A DNA stretch of 64,000 nucleotides from Actinoallomurus liliacearum (GTDB lineage: Bacteria > Actinomycetota > Actinomycetes > Streptosporangiales > Streptosporangiaceae): contig NZ_BAABHJ010000030.1 of NCBI RefSeq assembly GCF_039542035.1, positions 62,001 through 126,000 of the forward strand, read 5' to 3'. Made by a program: the position numbers and the translations under genes. The notes beneath the pieces were generated by a model. It did not search any database. It was given only the letters and a program-made list of their open reading frames with translations, and was not told the origin of the DNA. Numbering within the stretch: position 1 is the first letter of the stretch; every line of letters begins with the position of its first letter. Shown here in pieces: positions 35,100-44,419 of this stretch.

Positions 35100-36018
35100 T
35101 GTCCTTGCTCGTGAACCGCGCCCACGCCAGCGAGCCGAAGACCAGCGTGTAGGCGGCGAACGTCAGCAGCCCGCGGGTGATGTGGTCGGTGACGATCGGC
35201 GCCCGCAGGAGGTCGTCGTAGCTGTACCACCAGTGGCTGAACAGGTAGGGGTGCGCCCATCCGAGCTGCGGCACCGCGTCGATCACCTGGCTGAACACCG
35301 GCAGGACGGCGGTCGTCGTGATCGCGGCGATCGGGCTGTCCGTCACCGTGGACACCGCCAGGCCGATCGCGGCGAGCGTGGCGACGCCCGCGGTGATGTA
35401 CAGCGCGATGAGGAGCAACCGGAGCGTCCCGGCCCCCAGGGAGACCGTCGAGCCGGACAGCAGCGTCACCGGTCCGACCGGGAACAGCAGCAGCCCCGTG
35501 ACCAGCGCGGTCGCGGTGAGCGTCGCGACGGCGGCCACGCAGAAGACCACCGACGAGACGTACTTGACCAGCAGCAGCCGGGTGCGCCCCGCCGGGACGG
35601 CCAGCAGGTATCGCAGGGTGCCGGTGCCGGCCTCTCCGGCGATCGCGTCTCCGGACACGACCGAGACGGCCAACGGCAGGATCAGCGGCAGCACGAAGAA
35701 CAGCGAGCCGACCGTCAGGAAGACGCCATTGCCCGTGACCTGGGCGACCAGCCGCGGACCGCCGTCGTCGGGGCGCGGTGTGCTCAGCCTCAGGGCCGTG
35801 CCGACCAGCACGGGGATCGCCCCGAGCAGGACGAGCAGCGCCTGGTTGCGCCGTCGCCGGAACACCAGCCCGAGCTCCGAGCCGAACAGCCGCAGCCCGA
35901 GCGTGGAGCCGGCGGATCCCGTCCCGGCCTCCGAGCGGGCGGACGCGGGCGTCGGCGGGTCCGTCGTCCCGGCGATCGCCCGCCGGTCGGTCTGCCGTGA
36001 CAGGTCAGCCGTCGACAT
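35089..36018 (-). CDS. ABC transporter permease (ABC-2 type)
   Basis: This 309-aa protein has a 40-residue cytoplasmic N-terminus and six membrane helices (for example NQALLVLLGAIPVLVGTALR, then FVLPLILPLAVSVVSGDAIA and FAAYTLVFGSLAWARF). The AGEAGTGTLRYLLAVPAGRTR segment is typical of ABC-2 permeases that work with a CcmA-type ATPase. Its ATG lies inside the ATPase gene (14-bp overlap). The 3' end overlaps the PHP gene tail-to-tail by 11 bp. The cargo is unknown. Confidence 0.9.
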   Translation of the reverse strand: MSTADLSRQTDRRAIAGTTDPPTPASARSEAGTGSAGSTLGLRLFGSELGLVFRRRRNQALLVLLGAIPVLVGTALRLSTPRPDDGGPRLVAQVTGNGVFLTVGSLFFVLPLILPLAVSVVSGDAIAGEAGTGTLRYLLAVPAGRTRLLLVKYVSSVVFCVAAVATLTATALVTGLLLFPVGPVTLLSGSTVSLGAGTLRLLLIALYITAGVATLAAIGLAVSTVTDSPIAAITTTAVLPVFSQVIDAVPQLGWAHPYLFSHWWYSYDDLLRAPIVTDHITRGLLTFAAYTLVFGSLAWARFTSKDITC

Positions 36019-36991
36019 CGAAGCCCTCCCCGGTGAGCTCGACGAACATGTCCTCCAGGCTCGGCCGTACCACCGCCAGCCCGCGTACGGCGACGCCCAC
36101 GCCGACCAGCTCCGCGCACACCCGTTCGGGCGCCATCCCGCCCAGCTCCGCGCTCACCTCGTCGTCCGATCCGCGTACGTCGGTGAGGCCCAGTCCGGTC
36201 AGCACGCCGCGCGCCGAGCCGGTGTCCGGCGTCTCCACCCGGATCCGGACGCCGGCGCCCGCCCGCAGCTCGTCGAGGGAGCCCTGCGCGACGAGCCGGC
36301 CGGTGCGCATCACCGCGACGTGCGTGCAGACCTGCTCGATCTCGGCGAGCAGGTGCGAGGACACGAACACCGTGGTGCCGTCGGCGGCGATCTCGCGGAT
36401 GAGGGTGCGGACCTCCCGCGTGCCCTGCGGGTCGAGGCCGTTCGTCGGCTCGTCGAGGATCAGCAGCTCCCGGTGGCGCAGCAGCGCCGCCGCGATCCCC
36501 AGCCGCTGCTTCATGCCGAGCGAGTAGGCCTTGTAGCGCTTGCTCGCGGCGGCGGTCAGCCCGACGCGTTCCAGCGCGTCCCCGATCCGACGGCGCGAGG
36601 TGCCGGGATCGGCCGTGCGGTCGGCGGCGTCACAGCGGCGCAGGTTCGCCGCGCCCGACAGGTGCGGGTGGAACGCCGGCCCCTCGATCAGCGACCCGAC
36701 CTTCGGCAACGCGGTCGCCCAGCCGTCCGGCATCGGAACGTCGAGCAGTGTGTGGCTGCCGGACGTCGGTGAGATCAGCCCGAGCAGCATCCGGATCGTG
36801 GTGGTCTTTCCCGAGCCGTTGGGGCCCAGGAAACCGAAGACCGACCCGCGGGGGACGGTCAGGTCGAGGTCCGCCACGGCGAGCTGGCCGCCGCGGAACC
36901 GCTTGGTCAGGCCACGTGTGGCGATCGCCTGACCCTCGGCGGGGGACGGGGGCGCCGCGACCGGCGCCCCCGCTTCGGTGGCCGCGGTCAC
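36005..36991 (-). CDS. ABC transporter ATP-binding protein
   Basis: This 328-aa ATPase has Walker A GPNGSGKTTTIRMLLGL, the signature YSLGMKQRLGIAAALL, Walker B LLILDEPTNGLDPQGTREV and the switch His in VFVSSHLLAE. A C-terminal domain of about 90 residues ends in VVRPSLEDMFVELTGEGFD, typical of drug or lantibiotic exporters. The GTG start overlaps the stop of the upstream LolA-like gene, so the three genes (LolA-like, ATPase, permease) form one operon. It is divergent from the OmpR-type two-component system that may control it. Confidence 0.94.
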   Translation of the reverse strand: MTAATEAGAPVAAPPSPAEGQAIATRGLTKRFRGGQLAVADLDLTVPRGSVFGFLGPNGSGKTTTIRMLLGLISPTSGSHTLLDVPMPDGWATALPKVGSLIEGPAFHPHLSGAANLRRCDAADRTADPGTSRRRIGDALERVGLTAAASKRYKAYSLGMKQRLGIAAALLRHRELLILDEPTNGLDPQGTREVRTLIREIAADGTTVFVSSHLLAEIEQVCTHVAVMRTGRLVAQGSLDELRAGAGVRIRVETPDTGSARGVLTGLGLTDVRGSDDEVSAELGGMAPERVCAELVGVGVAVRGLAVVRPSLEDMFVELTGEGFDVDG

Positions 36992-38166
36992 TTGTGCGCC
37001 GCCGCCTGCTCGAGCACATCGGGGGTGACGGCTCCGACGTACACCCGGCCGTCGTCGGTGAGCAGGGCAGAGACGAGCTTGGTGCGCAGCAGCCGCCCGC
37101 TGCCCCAGGATCCGCTGACCGGGGTCGCGGCCTTCTGGAGGGCGGACAGGACCCCGGCCCGCTGGTCCTTCGGGCCGGGCTGCCCGCTGTTCTGCGGGAG
37201 CGTCAGCCGCTTCACCGCGGTCCAGCCGCTGCCGATCGTCGACGAGTCGGCCGACCGGCCACCGGGCTGCGCCCTGCCCGGCAGGGTCTTCGCGATCGGA
37301 CCCTTCCCGTCCGGGATCTTCCCGCCCGGGATCTTCGCACCCGGCGCCGGCTTGGAGGTGTCGGGGCGCACGACCTTCGCGCCGGAGGGCGGCGTGAAGG
37401 AGAAGTTCGCCGCGGCCGGCTTGGAGAAGGTCACGGACGTGAACCCGATCTGCGCGGCCGGGCTGTTCGCACCCCGCGCGAACACCTGCACCCGCAGCGG
37501 GACGTACGTGTCGCCGTCGAGCGCCAGCCGCACCCGGCCGACCAGCGATCGCCCGTCCTTCGGGGTCAGGACCAGCTCATAGACGTCCCGTCCGGCGACG
37601 CGAGCCGTCGGGTCGACCCGTACCTCGGTGGTCTTGTCGATCGCGGCCAGCGCCCGGTCGGCGGCCTGCTGGGGCGTCAGCGGCGTCTCCGTCGGCGCGG
37701 CCTTCTCCGGCCTTCCCGGCTTGTCGGCGACCCGCCGGTACGTCGCGGTGTTCGCCTCACTGTTCCACTCCCAGACGTCCTGGTTGTTGCGGATCAGGTC
37801 GGTCTCGCTGCCGGTGCCCAGCAGCGCCAGCCGTACGTGCTTCTCGTCGCCGTACCAGACCCGTGCGGTGTTGGACCCGGACAACAGGCTCATCAGCGAG
37901 GTGCCGCCGCTACCGATGCCCGGCAGCGCCGGAAGCCCGAGAGACGCGTTCTCGACGACCGTGCCGGAGAACGGCTGGACCTTCCCCGAACGACGCGCCT
38001 CCTGGACGGCGGTGAGGAGCTGCGCCGCGGTCTTCGGCGGCAGCGACGGCCTGCCCTGTGCGGCGGCGATGACCGGACCGGCGCCGGCCGCCGCGCCGAC
38101 GACGGCGATCGCCCCGACGGGCACCGCCCATCGGATGGCGCGCGAATTCTTGAACGTGGATGCCAT
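36988..38166 (-). CDS. Secreted LolA/RseB-like lipid-binding-type protein
   Basis: This 392-aa protein has one N-terminal hydrophobic segment (IRWAVPVGAIAVVGAAAGAG) serving as signal or anchor. The region KVQPFSGTVVENASLGLPAL, then VWYGDEKHVRLALLGTGSET and DVWEWNSEANTATYRR matches the half-barrel fold of LolA and RseB-type sigma-E regulators. A Lys/Gly/Pro-rich insert (PAPGAKIPGGKIPDGKGP) splits the C-terminal part. ATG 38166 follows AGGGGGTCTCG. It leads the ABC exporter operon and may sense or carry a lipid for the transporter. Confidence 0.85.
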   Translation of the reverse strand: MASTFKNSRAIRWAVPVGAIAVVGAAAGAGPVIAAAQGRPSLPPKTAAQLLTAVQEARRSGKVQPFSGTVVENASLGLPALPGIGSGGTSLMSLLSGSNTARVWYGDEKHVRLALLGTGSETDLIRNNQDVWEWNSEANTATYRRVADKPGRPEKAAPTETPLTPQQAADRALAAIDKTTEVRVDPTARVAGRDVYELVLTPKDGRSLVGRVRLALDGDTYVPLRVQVFARGANSPAAQIGFTSVTFSKPAAANFSFTPPSGAKVVRPDTSKPAPGAKIPGGKIPDGKGPIAKTLPGRAQPGGRSADSSTIGSGWTAVKRLTLPQNSGQPGPKDQRAGVLSALQKAATPVSGSWGSGRLLRTKLVSALLTDDGRVYVGAVTPDVLEQAAAHK

Positions 38167-38329
38167 CGAGACCCCCTGCTCGTTTCCAATGTCCGCAACA
38201 CTGCCAATCCGTTCCTGTGTGGACGCTGAGAAAGCCGTACGTCTCGGGAGGTATCCCGATTCATCCCTGCGCACGACGTCGTGAGTCGGTGAACCCCGTC
38301 ATGCTGGGACGGGCCGAAAGGAGGCGGGC

Positions 38330-39007
38330 GTGCGGGTTCTCGTGGTGGAGGACGAGCGCCGGTTGGCCGACGCGCTGCGCCGCGGGCTGCAGGCCGAGGG
38401 GTTCGTCGTCGACTTGGCGCACGACGGCGTCGACGGTCTGCACCTGGCCCGCGAGGGCGGCTACGACGCGATCGTGCTGGACATCATGCTGCCCGGCCTG
38501 TCCGGCTACCGCGTGTGCGAACGGCTGCGCCAGGAGCAGAACTGGGTGCCGATTCTCATCCTCTCGGCCAAGGACGGGGAGTACGACCAGGCCGACGGTC
38601 TGGACCTCGGTGCCGACGACTACCTCACCAAACCGTTCTCCTACGTCGTCCTGGCCGCCCGGCTCCGCGCCCTGCTGCGCCGTGGCCCGACCCGCAGGCC
38701 CACCGTCCTCACCGTCGGTGACCTCCGGCTCGACCCGGCCCGCCGCGAGGTACGCCGCGGAGACGCGGAGATCGAGCTGACGCCGCGCGAGTTCGCCCTG
38801 CTGGAGTACCTCATCCGGCGGCCCGACGAGGTGATCTCCAAGACGGAGCTCCTCGAACACGTGTGGGAGGACTACGACGGCACCGACCTCAACACCGTCG
38901 AGGTCTACGTCGGTTACCTCCGTCGCAAGATCGACGCGCCGTTCGGCCGGACCGCCCTGCGCACCGTGCGCGGCGCCGGATACCTGCTGGTCGGCGACGG
39001 TGGCTGA
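38330..39007 (+). CDS. OmpR/PhoB-family response regulator
   Basis: This 225-aa protein has the receiver VRVLVVEDERRLADALRRGL with phospho-acceptor Asp in AIVLDIMLPGLSGY and Lys in DDYLTKPFSYVVL. The winged-helix effector is ELTPREFALLEYLIRRPDEV, then NTVEVYVGYLRRKIDAPFGR and TVRGAGYLL. The GTG start lies 163 bp from the divergent LolA-like gene. It overlaps the histidine kinase by 8 bp. It probably controls the adjacent exporter operon. Confidence 0.94.
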   Translation: MRVLVVEDERRLADALRRGLQAEGFVVDLAHDGVDGLHLAREGGYDAIVLDIMLPGLSGYRVCERLRQEQNWVPILILSAKDGEYDQADGLDLGADDYLTKPFSYVVLAARLRALLRRGPTRRPTVLTVGDLRLDPARREVRRGDAEIELTPREFALLEYLIRRPDEVISKTELLEHVWEDYDGTDLNTVEVYVGYLRRKIDAPFGRTALRTVRGAGYLLVGDGG

Positions 39008-40457
39008 CCCCGCGCCACGGCGCCGCGACCGTCCGGACGGATCGAAGGCCGCGGCCGGTCGCACGCGGCGCCCGACCGAGCGGCGTGGCCCACTCCGGTG
39101 GTGGCGTAGACGCGGGATCCGCGCCCGGCTGGTCCTCACCTCCGCCGCCGCCCTGGCGCTCGCGCTGTTCGGCCTGGCGCGCCTCTTCGCCTTCGCGGTG
39201 GGGCACTCGATGCTCGCGACGCTGGACTCCTCCACCCGGCGCAGCGCCTCGGACGTCGTCACCCTGATCAACGCGAATCGGCTGCCCGATCCGATCCTGA
39301 CGGCCGGCGGCACGATGACGATCCAGGTGGTCGACCCGACGGGCCGGATCCGCGCGGCGTCTCCGGGCGCCGACCGTCTCGTCCCGCTCCTGGACGCCCA
39401 CACCCTGGCCGCGGCGCGTCGCGACGGCCGCGCCCGATTCCTGGACGGGCGCGGTTACGGAATGCCCGCCGTGCTGCGCGTGGTGGCCCTCCCGGCCGAC
39501 GATGGTGAGACGGTCATCGCCGCGACCTCGTTCGAGCAGGTACAGGACGGCCTCAAGACCGTCTCGCGGATCCTGGTGATCGGCGCGCCGATCCTCCTGG
39601 TCCTCCTCGGCACGGCCGGCTGGCTGGTGATCGGGGGAGCGCTGCGCCCGATCACCGAGCTGCGGCGCGGCGCCGAGGAGATCAGCGGCACGGCCCGGTC
39701 CCGCCGGCTGCCCGTCCCCGAGGCGCGGGACGAGGTGCACGACCTCGCGGTCACCCTGAACGACATGCTGCACCGGCTCGAACGCGCCGAGGCCCGGCAG
39801 CGGGCGCTGGTCTCCGACACCGCCCACGAGCTGCGCAGCCCGCTCGCCAGTATCCGGGCCCAGCTGGAGGTCGCCCTGGACCACCCGGACGGTCAGCGGT
39901 GGTCCGAGACGGCGGCCGGCGTGCTCGCCGACACGCTCCGGCTCTCCCGCCTCGCCGACGACCTGCTCGTACTGGCCCGGCTCGACGAGCACGGGGTCCG
40001 GCCGGCGGCGCGCGAGGCCGTCGACCTGGCCGCGCTGGCCCGGGCGGCGGGGGAACGCCATCCCGCCGCGCGGGTTCCCGTCACCGTGGACGCCGGTGAA
40101 CCGGTGATCGTTCACGGCGACGTGAAGGGCCTTACGCGCCTGCTCGACAACCTGGTCGACAACGCGATGCGACACGCGGCCACCGGCGTACGGGTCCGCG
40201 TGGCGCGGGCCGGCCGGCGGGCCGAGCTCTGCGTCTGCGACGACGGTCCGGGCATCCCGCCGGCCGACCGCGAACGCGTGTTCGCCCGGTTCACCCGCCT
40301 CGACGAGGGCCGGAGCCGCGATGAGGGCGGCGCGGGTCTCGGCCTGGCCATCGTCCGCGAGACCGCCCGCGCCCACGGCGGCGACGCCCACCTCGAGGAC
40401 GCGTCGCCCGGCCTTCGCGCCGTCGTACGCCTGCCTCTGCGGGGTCCCGCCCGCTGA
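39000..40457 (+). CDS. Sensor histidine kinase (HisKA/HAMP type)
   Basis: This 485-aa kinase has a basic 38-residue N-terminus, a membrane helix (LVLTSAAALALALFGLARLF), an extracytoplasmic sensor of about 140 residues and a second helix (LVIGAPILLVLLGTAGWLVI). A HAMP linker (LRPITELRRGAEEISG) precedes the phospho-accepting His in VSDTAHELRSPLASIRAQL. The HATPase has DNLVDNAMRHA, DDGPGIP and GGAGLGLAIVRETARAHGG. The GTG start overlaps the response regulator. This is the CutS/TcrY-like type common in actinomycetes. Confidence 0.94.
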   Translation: MADPAPRRRDRPDGSKAAAGRTRRPTERRGPLRWWRRRGIRARLVLTSAAALALALFGLARLFAFAVGHSMLATLDSSTRRSASDVVTLINANRLPDPILTAGGTMTIQVVDPTGRIRAASPGADRLVPLLDAHTLAAARRDGRARFLDGRGYGMPAVLRVVALPADDGETVIAATSFEQVQDGLKTVSRILVIGAPILLVLLGTAGWLVIGGALRPITELRRGAEEISGTARSRRLPVPEARDEVHDLAVTLNDMLHRLERAEARQRALVSDTAHELRSPLASIRAQLEVALDHPDGQRWSETAAGVLADTLRLSRLADDLLVLARLDEHGVRPAAREAVDLAALARAAGERHPAARVPVTVDAGEPVIVHGDVKGLTRLLDNLVDNAMRHAATGVRVRVARAGRRAELCVCDDGPGIPPADRERVFARFTRLDEGRSRDEGGAGLGLAIVRETARAHGGDAHLEDASPGLRAVVRLPLRGPAR

Positions 40458-40586
40458 AACGGACTTCGGGCCGTCGCATGCCCGCCGCCGGAGCGCGCCT
40501 GCCGATCCGGATGCGGAGGCCGATATCCGCAGGCAACATGTCTGAAACGTGACTATGGCAGCCTGTTCGTCCAGGAGGTGAGCAGT

Positions 40587-41228
40587 ATGCCGCTTTTGCG
40601 GATACGACTCAGGTTGCCGGACCGACCCGGATCGCTCGGTACGGTCGCCCGTACGCTGGGTGCCGCAGGTGCCGACATCGTGCAGGTCGTTGTGTTGGAA
40701 CGTTCCGGAGGCCGGGCGGTCGACGACATCACCGTCTCGTGGCCCAAGGGCGCGTCACTCGACGTCCTCTGCGACGCCCTCGTCTCGGTCCGCGGTGTCG
40801 AGGTCGACGGCGTCTGGCAGACCCACGAGGCGCCCGGCGTCTTCTCCGACGTGGAGGTGGTCGGCCAGATCGCCGCCAACCCGCCGAACGGAGTCGTCGC
40901 CCTCGTCGAGGCCGTTCCCAAGATCTTCGGTGGCGACTGGGCCGCGATGCTGAACCAGGACGGGCTCGTCGTGCACGCGAGCTGGCAGGCCCCTGATCCG
41001 CTCACACTGCCGGTCGTCCCCGTGTCCGGCGCCCGCGCGTTCACCGGCGTCGACGGGATCCGCTACGCGTTCGTCCCGGTCGGCCGGTCCCGGCAGACGC
41101 TGCTGCTCGCGCGCGTGGCCGCCCCGCCGTTCCACCAGACCGAGCTCGAGCGGCTGATCCAGTTGGCCACCGCCGCCGAGGCGGTCCTCGGCGTGGGCTC
41201 GTCGGTGATCGGACGTCCGGTTCCGTGA
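40587..41228 (+). CDS. ACT-domain protein
   Basis: This 213-aa soluble protein starts MPLLRIRLRLPDRPGSLGTV, the ACT fold entry, with VARTLGAAGADIVQVVVLER completing the first ACT domain (residues 1-75). The C-terminal half (GARAFTGVDGIRYAFVPVGR, then LERLIQLATAAEAVLGVGSS) is conserved-looking but unassigned. ATG 40587 follows AGGAGG with 8-nt spacing. The GTG at 40578 would overlap the Shine-Dalgarno sequence. ACT domains bind amino acids, so a regulatory role is inferred. Confidence 0.85.
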   Translation: MPLLRIRLRLPDRPGSLGTVARTLGAAGADIVQVVVLERSGGRAVDDITVSWPKGASLDVLCDALVSVRGVEVDGVWQTHEAPGVFSDVEVVGQIAANPPNGVVALVEAVPKIFGGDWAAMLNQDGLVVHASWQAPDPLTLPVVPVSGARAFTGVDGIRYAFVPVGRSRQTLLLARVAAPPFHQTELERLIQLATAAEAVLGVGSSVIGRPVP

Positions 41229-41257
41229 CGCGAGTCGGCCCGTGAAACCCTGAGCAG

Positions 41258-42256
41258 GTGGTCGAGGAACAGGAACAGCAGGAGAGCCGGCTGACCGTCG
41301 TCCTCGCGCTCGCGACCAATCTCGGCATCGCGCTCGCGAAGACGGTGGCCGCGGTGATCACCGGCTCGGCGTCGATGGCCTCGGAGGCGGGGCACTCGTT
41401 CGCCGACACCGCCAACGAGGTCCTCCTGCTCACCGCGCTGCGCCGGAGCCGGCGACCCGCCGACCGGCGGCACCCGTTCGGGCACGGCACCGAGCGGTAC
41501 ATCTGGTCGCTGCTCGTGGCCGTGTGCATCTTCGGCATGGGCGCGCTGTTCGCCTTCGTCCAGGGCGCGCAGGCGATCCTGGGCGGGGAGGCCGAGCGCA
41601 AGAACGCACTGGTCGGCTACCTGGTGCTGGCCGTGTCGGCGGTGCTGGAGTCCATCTCGTGGCGGCAGGCGTTCCGGCAGACCCGGCAGGGGGCCCGCGC
41701 GGACGGGCAGTCGCTCCTCGCGTTCCTGCGCAGCACCGACGACCCGACCACCAAGTCGGTGCTCTACGAGGACTCGGCCGCGCTGATCGGCCTCCTCCTC
41801 GCCGCCGCCGGCCTCGGCCTGCACCAGGTCACCGGCTCCGCGGTCTGGGACGGCGTCGCCTCGCTGCTCATCGGGGTCGTGCTGACGGTGGCGGCGTTCC
41901 TCCTCGGCCGGACCAACCTCGACCTGCTCATCGGCCGGCAGGCCCAGCCGAGGATCCTGGAGGGGGTGAAACGCCTCCTCATGACCGCGCCGGAGATCGA
42001 GGCGCTGGTCGACCTGATGACCATGACCGTCGGCACCGGCGAGGTGCTCGTCTGCGCCAGGCTGGACTTCCGCGACGACCTCGGCGCCGCCGACGTCGAG
42101 CGCGCCTGCGTACGCCTCAGCGAGGAGCTGCGCGCGAGCCACCCGGACGTCTACGAGGTCTTCCTGGAACCGGTGCCGCGAGACGACCCCGGCCTGCGCC
42201 GGCGCGTCATCGAACGGTACGGCCGCCCGCCGTCCTACTGGGCGGCGGGCGAGTGA
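41258..42256 (+). CDS. Cation diffusion facilitator (zinc/iron efflux type)
   Basis: This 332-aa protein has six membrane helices and the CDF metal motif H-x3-D in SEAGHSFADTANEVLLL. The second site reads LYEDSAALIGLLLAA, with Glu-Asp in place of the common His. The characteristic RRHPFGHGTERYIWSLLVAV follows helix 2. A cytoplasmic C-terminal domain (residues 230-315) is present. CDF proteins exchange Zn, Fe or Mn for protons. The altered second motif suggests iron or manganese more than zinc, but this is a guess. The start is GTG 41258. Confidence 0.9.
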   Translation: MVEEQEQQESRLTVVLALATNLGIALAKTVAAVITGSASMASEAGHSFADTANEVLLLTALRRSRRPADRRHPFGHGTERYIWSLLVAVCIFGMGALFAFVQGAQAILGGEAERKNALVGYLVLAVSAVLESISWRQAFRQTRQGARADGQSLLAFLRSTDDPTTKSVLYEDSAALIGLLLAAAGLGLHQVTGSAVWDGVASLLIGVVLTVAAFLLGRTNLDLLIGRQAQPRILEGVKRLLMTAPEIEALVDLMTMTVGTGEVLVCARLDFRDDLGAADVERACVRLSEELRASHPDVYEVFLEPVPRDDPGLRRRVIERYGRPPSYWAAGE

Positions 42257-42350
42257 TGACGGCGGAGTCCGGCCGGGCGACGACCGCGCGGGCGCGTTCG
42301 TTCCGCCGGGCGCGATCTCCGGCGCGCCGCGGTAGCGCCCGGCGCGGAGG

Positions 42351-42728
42351 TCAGCCGAGCTGGACGCCGAAGAAGAGGGCGACCAGCGCGCCGAGCGCCC
42401 CGAGGGCGCCCCAGATCGCCAGCCCCCGCTTCGAGGTGGCGCGCATGTGCAGGAATGCCGCCACGCCGGACAGCACCACGAAGACCATCTTGACGTTCAG
42501 CGTCATCCGGTAGTCGTCGCTCGGGTGGTCGAGCGCGACGATGTTCCAGACGCCGGTGAGGACGAGCACCGCGAACGCGGGCCACGCCACCATGTTGAAA
42601 CGGCGCGCCGCGACCTTGGTCACGCCCTCGTAGCCGCGCAGGGCGGGGACCAGTGCCCCCAGGGTCAGCTGGCCGCCGACCCAGACGGTCGCCGCCAGAA
42701 CGTGCAGGAAGACACGCACCGTGTCCAT
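42351..42728 (-). CDS. CopD-like small membrane protein
   Basis: This 125-aa protein has four membrane helices (VRVFLHVLAATVWVGGQLTL, then FNMVAWPAFAVLVLTGVWNI, VKMVFVVLSGVAAFLHM, GALGALGALVALFFGVQL). His-containing helix 1 and the VWVGGQ motif resemble the CopD/DUF2269 group. ATG 42728 is used here. A TTG at 42743 has the better placed GAGGCGAAGGA ribosome site and would add five residues. The role in copper or haem handling is inferred from family only. Confidence 0.78.
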   Translation of the reverse strand: MDTVRVFLHVLAATVWVGGQLTLGALVPALRGYEGVTKVAARRFNMVAWPAFAVLVLTGVWNIVALDHPSDDYRMTLNVKMVFVVLSGVAAFLHMRATSKRGLAIWGALGALGALVALFFGVQLG

Positions 42729-42929
42729 CGAAACCGCGAGCAACGTCCTTCGCCTCTCTCTCGGGGGAACCGGTTCAGATCATTCCGGTACGTCCGGCCG
42801 AGTCCGCACCGGGGCCGCCATTGCGCTCCCGAGCGGATCCATGACGCCGTTCCGTACGGCCTTGGCGATACCGTGACCGAACCGGCGCGTCAGCTTGAAT
42901 CGGCCGACCAATGATCTACGGTCGGTTTC

Positions 42930-43628
42930 GTGACCCGTACGGACCGCTTGCTCGCCCTGGTCGAGGAGCTTCGTGCGGGCGCCCCCCGATCCTTCAGCGC
43001 CGGTGAGCTGGCCGGGCGGCTCAAAGTCGGCGAGCGGACCATCGAGCGGGACGTCGAGGAGCTGCGCGAGGCCGGCGTCCCCATCAAGGCCGACGCGGCC
43101 GGAACCGGCTGGTTCCTGGACACCGTCGGGACCCTGCCGCCGGTCGTTCTCTCCCCGGCCGAGGCCGTGGCCCTGGCCACCGCGGTGGGCCGCGACGGCG
43201 CGTCGCCCTTCGCCTCCTCCGGCCGTACCGCCCTGCTCAAGATGGTCGCGGCCATGTCCGCGGCGGAGGGCCCGGAGGACCGGCGACTGGCCGAGCGGAT
43301 CCGCGGGCTGATCCTCGACGGCGCCCCGGAGGTGCCCGCCGCGGCGGTCGTGGAGGAGGCGGTCGCCACCCGCCGGGTCGTCCGGTTCGCCTACACCGGC
43401 CGCGACGGCACGCGGACCGAGCGCGAGGTGGAACCGGCCGCGTTCGTCGCAGGCGCCCGTGACTGGCACCTCATCGGCTGGTGCCGGCTCCGCGACGCGC
43501 CACGGATCTTCCGGATCGACCGCATCCGGCAGGCCGCGCTGCTGGAGGAGATCGCGCCGCCCCGTGACTACTCCCGCGCGACCCCGCACGTCTCCGACCT
43601 CCTGGCCGGCGCCCTCCGCCTCGACTGA
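42930..43628 (+). CDS. HTH/WYL-domain transcriptional regulator
   Basis: This 232-aa protein has an N-terminal DeoR-like HTH (TDRLLALVEELRAGAPRSFS, then LAGRLKVGERTIERDVEELR) and a WYL-type ligand domain (VVEEAVATRRVVRFAYTGRD, then EREVEPAAFVAGARDWHLIG and RIFRIDRIRQ). The WYL motif itself is WHL here. The start is GTG 42930. WYL regulators often sense nucleic acids or small ligands and regulate DNA-damage or defence genes. No defence genes lie next to it. Confidence 0.9.
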   Translation: MTRTDRLLALVEELRAGAPRSFSAGELAGRLKVGERTIERDVEELREAGVPIKADAAGTGWFLDTVGTLPPVVLSPAEAVALATAVGRDGASPFASSGRTALLKMVAAMSAAEGPEDRRLAERIRGLILDGAPEVPAAAVVEEAVATRRVVRFAYTGRDGTRTEREVEPAAFVAGARDWHLIGWCRLRDAPRIFRIDRIRQAALLEEIAPPRDYSRATPHVSDLLAGALRLD

Positions 43629-43638
43629 CCGAACAGGG

Positions 43639-44349
43639 TCAGCCGGTGAAGTGCGGCTGCTTCTTCACCGGAGACGCCGCGGGAGCCTCGGTCGCCGGAG
43701 ACGATGTGTCCTCCTCGCTCGGCGTCGTCTCACTCGCCGAGGGCTCCGGTTCCGACGGGGACGGCTCCGGAGCCGAATCCGTCGGCGTGGGCGTCGGTGT
43801 CGGCCTCGGGCAGTCCTTCCCGGTGATGTGGCCGTCCACCTTGGGGTACCGGCTGTCCTCCACCATGCGCTCACAGTACGTCCGGTACACCCACCGCCAC
43901 GGGTCGATGCCGCTCGTGGCAGCGCCGGCGTCCGCCGCGAAGTAGTGCAGCGGCCACTGCGCGGTCGCGGGACCGGCCGTGCCCTCGTAGTGCTCGGTGT
44001 CGGCGCACTGCGGTCCGGCGGCACTCGTCACCGTGTAGTCGCCGTCGCCACGGAACGACCCCGTCACCTTCGTCTGGATCGGGTCGCCGCTGTCGGACGT
44101 GGTCCCCGGGATCGTCGTGAACTTCCCGCGGTCGCGGATGTGCACCTTCCACGTGCCGTCGGTGTCGCCCGGCTCGAACGTCGTCGTTCGCGTGAAGTCA
44201 TCGAGCGCCCACGCGGGCGAGGCGTTCTCCGGATGATCCACGAACGTGGCGGTACAGGTCGGCAGCTTGCCGCCGGTCCGGGCGTACGCGACGGCGGGCA
44301 CGGCGGCGACCGCCGCGGTCACGGCCGTGGCGGCGAGAAGCTTCTTCAT
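43639..44349 (-). CDS. Secreted protein with Pro/Ser/Glu-rich C-terminus
   Basis: This 236-aa precursor starts MKKLLAATAVTAAVAAVPAV with cleavage likely after AYA. A mature domain of about 145 residues contains four to six cysteines (LPTCTATFVDHP, QCADTEH, RTYCERMV, KDCPRP), suggesting disulfides. From about residue 180 the sequence is low-complexity PTPTPTPTDSAPEPSPSEPE, a spacer typical of secreted or wall-associated proteins. There is no sortase motif. The family is not recognised. Confidence 0.75.
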   Translation of the reverse strand: MKKLLAATAVTAAVAAVPAVAYARTGGKLPTCTATFVDHPENASPAWALDDFTRTTTFEPGDTDGTWKVHIRDRGKFTTIPGTTSDSGDPIQTKVTGSFRGDGDYTVTSAAGPQCADTEHYEGTAGPATAQWPLHYFAADAGAATSGIDPWRWVYRTYCERMVEDSRYPKVDGHITGKDCPRPTPTPTPTDSAPEPSPSEPEPSASETTPSEEDTSSPATEAPAASPVKKQPHFTG

Positions 44350-44419
44350 GAGTACTACGACGCTCCGGGGCCCCCGAAGGATCGCATCCTGTCCGGTTCA
44401 GGACAGGCATGACCGCGGG